A DNA stretch of 64,000 nt from Rubricella sp038526735 (GTDB lineage Bacteria; Pseudomonadota; Alphaproteobacteria; Rhodobacterales; Rhodobacteraceae). The stretch's first letter is position 1. Each line of letters starts with the position of its first letter. The notes beneath the pieces were generated by a model. It was given only the letters and a program-made list of their open reading frames with translations, was not told the DNA's origin and searched no databases. A program made the translations under genes and the position numbers. The DNA lies in assembly GCA_038526735.1 (NCBI GenBank), contig JBCBGM010000005.1, forward strand, positions 29,807-93,806, read 5' to 3'. Positions 59,361 to 64,000 of this stretch are shown here, in pieces.

Positions 59361-60463
59361 GCCGGCCGCGCGTCGCTGAGGGCGGCGTCAAAGACCTCAT
59401 CCAGCACCGCGAGGTCGGCATCGGTTCCGGCTGAGATACGGATGCAGCGGTTCTGCGGCGCCACAAACGGCATCCGCACAAACACGCCGTGATGCCCCAA
59501 CGCGGCGACCATCGCTTTCGCCAAAGCCTCTCCTTCGCCCATATCGACCGTCACGAAGTTGGTGGCAGAGGGCAGCGCTTTCAGCCCACGTTTCGAAGCA
59601 ATCTGGGCGATGCTTTCGCGTGCAGCGGCGACTCTTTCGACCGTCTCAGCCAGATACGCCTGATCCTCGAGCGCTGCCAATGCACCCACTTGGCTGACCC
59701 GCGACATCCCAAAATGGTTGCGCACCTTGTTGAACGCTTGGGCAAAGTCGGGGTGTGTGATCGCATAGCCAACCCGTGTCCCGGCGAGGCCGTAGGCTTT
59801 GGAAAAGGTCCGCATCCGAATGACGCGCGGATGCGTGGTATCGAGCGCAGGTAACGCGTCGCTAGAAGCTGTATCGGCATAAGCCTCATCAAGGCACAAA
59901 ACAGCACCCTCAGGAAGCTTGGCGATAGCAGCGCTCACCTCATCACCGCTCCACCACCCGCCCATCGGATTATCGGGGTTGCAGATATAGACGAGCTTTG
60001 CGTCAACCTCCGCAGCCTTCTCGATCAACGCCAACAGGTCTTGCCGATCATCGCGATACGGCACCGCGTGCAGCGACCCGCCAAAGCCCGCGACGTGGTA
60101 GTTGAAGGTCGGATAAGCACCGAGCGAGGTAACCACCGCATCCCCAGTCCCGACAAGCAAGCGCACGAGATTGCCCAAAAGGCCATCGATCCCCTCGCCC
60201 ACACTCAGGCACTCAGCCGAAACACCATGATGCGCGGCGAGCGCAGCCTTCAGATCGTGGCTCTCAGGGTCCGCGTATTTCCAAGCCGCCGCCGCCTCAC
60301 GCTCCATCGCCACAATCGCTTTGGGCGATGGGCCAAACACGCTCTCGTTTGCCCCAAGCCGCGCGCGAAACACGCGCCCCAGCGCGCGCTCCTGCGCCTC
60401 GGGGCCGACAAAGGGCACGGTGGACGGCAACCCTTGCGCGAGTTCGGTAAACCTAGGCCCCAT
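59342..60463 (-). CDS. HisC-like PLP-dependent aminotransferase
   Basis: 373 residues from the ATG at 60463, chosen because GGGGATCAGG lies just upstream; ATG at 60478 is an alternative. Fold-type I with LGANESVFGPSP, VYICNPDNPMGGW, CLDEAYADT and the PLP lysine in RTFSKAYGLAGTRVGY. It is related to histidinol-phosphate aminotransferase but a separate, shorter-spaced group; the amino-acid substrate is not assigned. Preceded by a G-rich element; downstream in the same strand run of valS. Confidence 0.85.
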   Translation of the reverse strand: MGPRFTELAQGLPSTVPFVGPEAQERALGRVFRARLGANESVFGPSPKAIVAMEREAAAAWKYADPESHDLKAALAAHHGVSAECLSVGEGIDGLLGNLVRLLVGTGDAVVTSLGAYPTFNYHVAGFGGSLHAVPYRDDRQDLLALIEKAAEVDAKLVYICNPDNPMGGWWSGDEVSAAIAKLPEGAVLCLDEAYADTASSDALPALDTTHPRVIRMRTFSKAYGLAGTRVGYAITHPDFAQAFNKVRNHFGMSRVSQVGALAALEDQAYLAETVERVAAARESIAQIASKRGLKALPSATNFVTVDMGEGEALAKAMVAALGHHGVFVRMPFVAPQNRCIRISAGTDADLAVLDEVFDAALSDARPAHSPAK

Positions 60464-60472
60464 CCTGATCCC

Positions 60473-60568
60473 CTTCATCTTGACAAAAATACCTGCCCGC
60501 CCGGCGAGGGCACCCGCCTGCCCCTCAGGGCAGGCTCAAGAGGCTTGCGCCGCAGGCGCTCCGCATCA
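60473..60568 (-). repeat. G-rich hairpin/GGTATTT intergenic element, TCAAGATGAAG subtype, second copy
   Basis: On the minus strand: hairpins GCGCC/GGCGC (60547-60559) and GCCTGCCC/GGGCAGGC (60516-60535, loop CTCA), then AGGTATTT and TCAAGATGAAG (60494-60473) just upstream of the HisC-like gene. The tail differs from the copy at 56835-56856 at only three of 22 positions. It separates valS from the aminotransferase. Confidence 0.7.
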
Positions 60569-63500
60569 TCACCCCAGAGAGGCCACCCGCGCCGCCGCCT
60601 GTTGCAGCTTTGCCAGCTCGTCCTTTGCGGTCTCAAGACGCTCCCGCTGCTCCGCGACAACATCCTCAGGCGCTTTGGCCAGAAACTTCTCGTTCGAGAG
60701 TTTGCTCGTCAGTCCGCCGATCTCTTTTTCGAGCTTGGCGGAGGCTTTCTTCAGACGCGCGCTTTCAGCGGCCACATCGACGAGCCCCTTTAAGGGTAAG
60801 CAGGCCTCTGCCCCCTCGATGGGCAGCGTCACGGAGCCCTCGGGCGCGCTGTCCGCAAACTCCACCGGCTCCAGCCGGGCGAGGCGTTCGATGAGGACGC
60901 GGTTGCGCTCCAACCGCGCTTTTGCCTCTTCCGACGCACCGGTCAGCGCCAGCGTCAACTTAGCCGAAGGTGACAGGCCCATCTCTGAGCGCAAAGAGCG
61001 AATGCCCTCGATCAGGCTGATCACCCAAGACATCTCTGCATCCGCAGCCGGGTCAGCAACCTCCGCGCCAAATTCCGGCCAGTCGGCGTGGACGAGCATC
61101 TTGGCGCGCTCTCCGAGATCGCCCCAAAGCTGCTCAGTGATGAACGGCATCACTGGATGCGCCATCACGAGGCACTGATCCAGCGCCCAGGCCATGACCT
61201 TTTGCGTTTCTTCGCGCTCAGGCGCGCCCTCAGCCAGCAGCGGCTTCGTGAACTCCACATACCAGTCGCAGAACACGTTCCAGATATGGGTGTAGAGTGC
61301 CACGGCGGCATCGTTGAAGCGGTACTGCGCTAGGGCGTCGTCGTGGGCCTCGCGCAGGCGCGCTGTCTCTCCGATGATCCATTTGTTCACCGTCGCGGTG
61401 GCCGTGGGCACCTCTGCGGTGCCGCCAACAGCGCCGTTCATCTCCGCAAAGCGGGAGGCGTTCCAGAGCTTGGTGCCGAAGTTGCGGTAGCCCTCGACGC
61501 GCTTTTCCGAGAGCTTCAGGTCGCGCCCCATGGCGGCCATCGCGGCCATGGTGAAGCGGACGGCGTCGGCACCGTATTTGTCGATCAGGTTGAGGGGGTC
61601 GATGACGTTGCCGATGGATTTCGACATCTTCCGCCCCTTCTCGTCCCGCACGAGGGCGTGGACATAGACGGTGTCGAACGGCGCCTGCCCCGTGACCGCA
61701 AGCTGCATCATCATCATCCGCGCAACCCAGAAGAAGATGATATCAAACCCGGTCACCAGGGTGGAGGTCGGGAAGAAGCGCTGCATTTCGGAGGTGTCCT
61801 CCGGCCAGCCCAGCGTGCCGATGGGCCAGAGGCCCGAGGAGAACCAGGTGTCGAGGACGTCGGGGTCGCGCGAAAGACTGACAGAAGTAATTTTCAGCGT
61901 GCCGTCAGCCTGAGACGTAGAACCCATTCCGGACATTTGACCGCCGACACCGTCCGTGAGGAACGAGACTTCAACATCGTCGCCATAGTAGGCTTTCGCC
62001 TGCTCAATGACGTCGGCTTCGTTTGCTGCGCAAAAATGGACTGAACCTGCAACACCCTCTTTTTCATGCGAGTCTTTTGTCGGCCCATACCAAACCGGGA
62101 TCCGATGCCCCCACCACAGTTGGCGGGAGATGCACCATGGCTCGATGTTGCGCATCCAGTTGAAATAGACGCGGGCGTCGCGTTCGGGGAGGATTTTGGT
62201 GCGGCCATCTTCAACGGCTGCAATCGCCTCTTCTGCCAGCACGTCGGCTTTCACGAACCATTGGTCCGTGAGCATCGGCTCGATGACAACCTTTGAGCGG
62301 TCGCCGAAGGGCTGCATGATCGTTTTGGCTTCGACCAAGGGCACTGGCGTGGCCACTTCTTCCTCGGCGTCTTTTTTCTTGGGGCGCTTGCCCAAACGCG
62401 GATCGTCGGAGAGGGTCATCACCGCAAGGCCCTCAGCAGTGATGTCCGCCACCACCGCCTTGCGCGCCTCAAAGCGATCCATCCCGCGATAGGCTTCTGG
62501 CACGAGGTTGATCGCGTCGATCTTCGCCTCAGACGCCTCGCGACCATCGCGGATGGCGGCGGCCTTCGCCGCCTCTTCGGAATAGGCCGCTCCATCCGCG
62601 CGCATCGCGCCGTTGGTGTCCATCAACCGGTAGCACGGGATGTTGCCGCGCTTGGCGACTGCGTAGTCGTTGAAATCATGCGCACCGGTGATCTTCACCG
62701 CGCCCGAGCCGAAGTCTGGGTCGGGATATTCATCCGTGATGATCGGGATCAGGCGACGATGCTCCTTCGGGCCGACCGGAATTTCGCAGAGCTTGCCCAC
62801 GATGGGCGCGTACCGCTCATCATCGGGGTGCACTGCAACCGCGCCATCCCCGAGCATGGTCTCGGGGCGCGTTGTGGCGATGGAAATGTAGTCGCGGGTT
62901 TCCCGCAGCACCACATTCCCGTCTTCGTCCTTCTCGACGTACTCATAGGTCGCCCCGCCCGCGAGCGGATATTTGAAGTGCCACATGTGGCCCTCAACCT
63001 CGAGGTTCTCGACCTCAAGGTCCGAGATTGCCGTCTCAAAATGCGGGTCCCAGTTCACGAGCCGCTTGCCGCGGTAAATCAGACCCTTGTTGTAGAGATC
63101 GACGAAAACCTTGATCACGGCGTCGTGGAAATTGCCCTCCTCACCCTCCGGCGCCCCCGGCGCGCCGGACATGGTGAAGGCATTCCGCTCCCAATCGCAT
63201 GAAGCGCCCAGCCGCTTGAGCTGTTCGATGATCGTGCCGCCGGACTCTTTCTTCCACTCCCAGACCTTTTCCAGGAAGGCCTCGCGGCCCAACTCACGCC
63301 GGCCTGGTTGGCCCTCAGCGGCGAGTTTGCGCTCCACCACCATCTGCGTTGCGATGCCCGCATGGTCTTGGCCCGGCTGCCAGAGGGTGTCGAAGCCGCG
63401 CATGCGGTGCCATCGCACGAGGATGTCTTGTAGGGTGTTGTTAAAGGCATGCCCCATGTGCAGCGAACCGGTCACATTGGGCGGGGGGATCATCACGCAG

Positions 63501-63607
63501 AAGGTCTCATCGCGGGATTTGTTGGCGCCCGCGCGAAACGCGCCGGTCTCTTGCCAGCGGGTCGAGATGGCCGCCTCAGAGGCGGTTGCGTTGAATGTCT
63601 TATCCAT
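60569..63607 (-). CDS. valS: Valyl-tRNA synthetase
   Basis: 1012 residues. Class I synthetase: HIGH motif as HMGH in PPPNVTGSLHMGHAF, the CP1 editing domain, KMSKS as GRKMSKSIGN, the anticodon-binding domain, and a C-terminal coiled coil (about 945-1012, ESARLKKASAKLEKEIGGLTSKLSNEKFLAKAP in part). It charges tRNA-Val; the tRNA-Val(GAC) gene in this window is an example substrate. The hypothetical GS-repeat gene lies upstream on the same strand. Confidence 0.97.
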   Translation of the reverse strand: MDKTFNATASEAAISTRWQETGAFRAGANKSRDETFCVMIPPPNVTGSLHMGHAFNNTLQDILVRWHRMRGFDTLWQPGQDHAGIATQMVVERKLAAEGQPGRRELGREAFLEKVWEWKKESGGTIIEQLKRLGASCDWERNAFTMSGAPGAPEGEEGNFHDAVIKVFVDLYNKGLIYRGKRLVNWDPHFETAISDLEVENLEVEGHMWHFKYPLAGGATYEYVEKDEDGNVVLRETRDYISIATTRPETMLGDGAVAVHPDDERYAPIVGKLCEIPVGPKEHRRLIPIITDEYPDPDFGSGAVKITGAHDFNDYAVAKRGNIPCYRLMDTNGAMRADGAAYSEEAAKAAAIRDGREASEAKIDAINLVPEAYRGMDRFEARKAVVADITAEGLAVMTLSDDPRLGKRPKKKDAEEEVATPVPLVEAKTIMQPFGDRSKVVIEPMLTDQWFVKADVLAEEAIAAVEDGRTKILPERDARVYFNWMRNIEPWCISRQLWWGHRIPVWYGPTKDSHEKEGVAGSVHFCAANEADVIEQAKAYYGDDVEVSFLTDGVGGQMSGMGSTSQADGTLKITSVSLSRDPDVLDTWFSSGLWPIGTLGWPEDTSEMQRFFPTSTLVTGFDIIFFWVARMMMMQLAVTGQAPFDTVYVHALVRDEKGRKMSKSIGNVIDPLNLIDKYGADAVRFTMAAMAAMGRDLKLSEKRVEGYRNFGTKLWNASRFAEMNGAVGGTAEVPTATATVNKWIIGETARLREAHDDALAQYRFNDAAVALYTHIWNVFCDWYVEFTKPLLAEGAPEREETQKVMAWALDQCLVMAHPVMPFITEQLWGDLGERAKMLVHADWPEFGAEVADPAADAEMSWVISLIEGIRSLRSEMGLSPSAKLTLALTGASEEAKARLERNRVLIERLARLEPVEFADSAPEGSVTLPIEGAEACLPLKGLVDVAAESARLKKASAKLEKEIGGLTSKLSNEKFLAKAPEDVVAEQRERLETAKDELAKLQQAAARVASLG

Positions 63608-63679
63608 AGGGCGTGCCCCTGCGATGCGCTTCAGTCGCGCAGGGGTTACACGGGGGGAGCGGAGAGGAAAAGGGGGCGC

Positions 63680-64000
<321 letters not shown>

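Noticed and set aside
61271..61280. LexA-like palindrome GAACACGTTC
   Set aside because: It is inside the valS coding sequence, far from any start, and explained by codons; no SOS gene follows.

Overview
The window is G+C-rich chromosomal DNA from an alphaproteobacterium, most likely a member of the Rhodobacteraceae (Roseobacter-type). This rests on CimA, the DUF3572 gene next to a GGDEF regulator, the ECF42/DGPF pair, DUF1127, ChrA with a rhodanese partner, and the short G-rich intergenic repeats ending in GATATTT or GGTATTT. It looks like ordinary core genome. I see no insertion sequence, prophage, CRISPR array or rRNA operon, and gene density is so high that no gene-free stretch exceeds 300 bases. 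About 75 protein genes and one tRNA (Val, GAC) are supported.

Layout. 1-3.1 kb: truncated DedA protein, DsbB, HNH nuclease, carboxylesterase and AlkA-type glycosylase. 3.2-8.6 kb: L33, a Bax-inhibitor-like membrane protein, and a lipid/lipoprotein-type ABC exporter (FtsX-like permease plus ATPase) divergent from a TesA-like esterase. 8.6-13.8 kb: ThpR, a DUF1127 protein, LysR regulator, quinone oxidoreductase, DUF2332, small glycosyltransferase, YgfZ. 13.8-20.6 kb, mostly minus strand: SuhB, EF-P, hybrid histidine kinase, ApbC/Mrp, LacI regulator, aminotransferase. 20.8-25.4 kb: a tight plus-strand operon cysS-cimA-methyltransferase-squalene-synthase-like. 25.4-27.8 kb: MFS, Nudix, DUF983. 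27.9-29.9 kb: a four-gene EF-hand/ECF sigma/membrane protein/metal-sensor module. 30-35.9 kb: GGDEF protein with degenerate receivers, DUF3572, MttB-like protein, HAD phosphatase, thioesterase, SRAP protein. 35.9-43.2 kb: enolase-superfamily protein, ArgG, DUF2256 plus photolyase, serine-glyoxylate-type aminotransferase, DUF2235 hydrolase, envelope protein. 43.3-52 kb: L36, tRNA-Val, DGPF/ECF42, glutamate dehydrogenase, SPOR protein, pirin, periplasmic MsrA, chromate transport pair, VOC protein, YggT. 52-60.5 kb: thioesterase, MFS-MepA-phytase-like run, and a lysine/diaminopimelate cluster (dapD, small protein, aldo/keto reductase, dapE) facing a HisC-like aminotransferase. 60.5-64 kb: valS and a truncated gene whose N-terminal part is a Gly-Ser hexanucleotide repeat running off the edge.

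Themes. Convergent genes are packed unusually tightly: five pairs overlap by exactly four bases at their stop codons and four more are two bases apart, leaving no room for intergenic terminators. In one case a strong terminator for the small DUF1127 gene seems to be embedded in the opposing thpR coding sequence. Dispersed G-rich hairpin elements sit at gene junctions, and two of them supply the sequence just upstream of a start codon. The most system-like local module is the EF-hand/ECF/CnrX-like operon; the most striking DNA feature is the in-frame GGCTCT repeat at the right edge.
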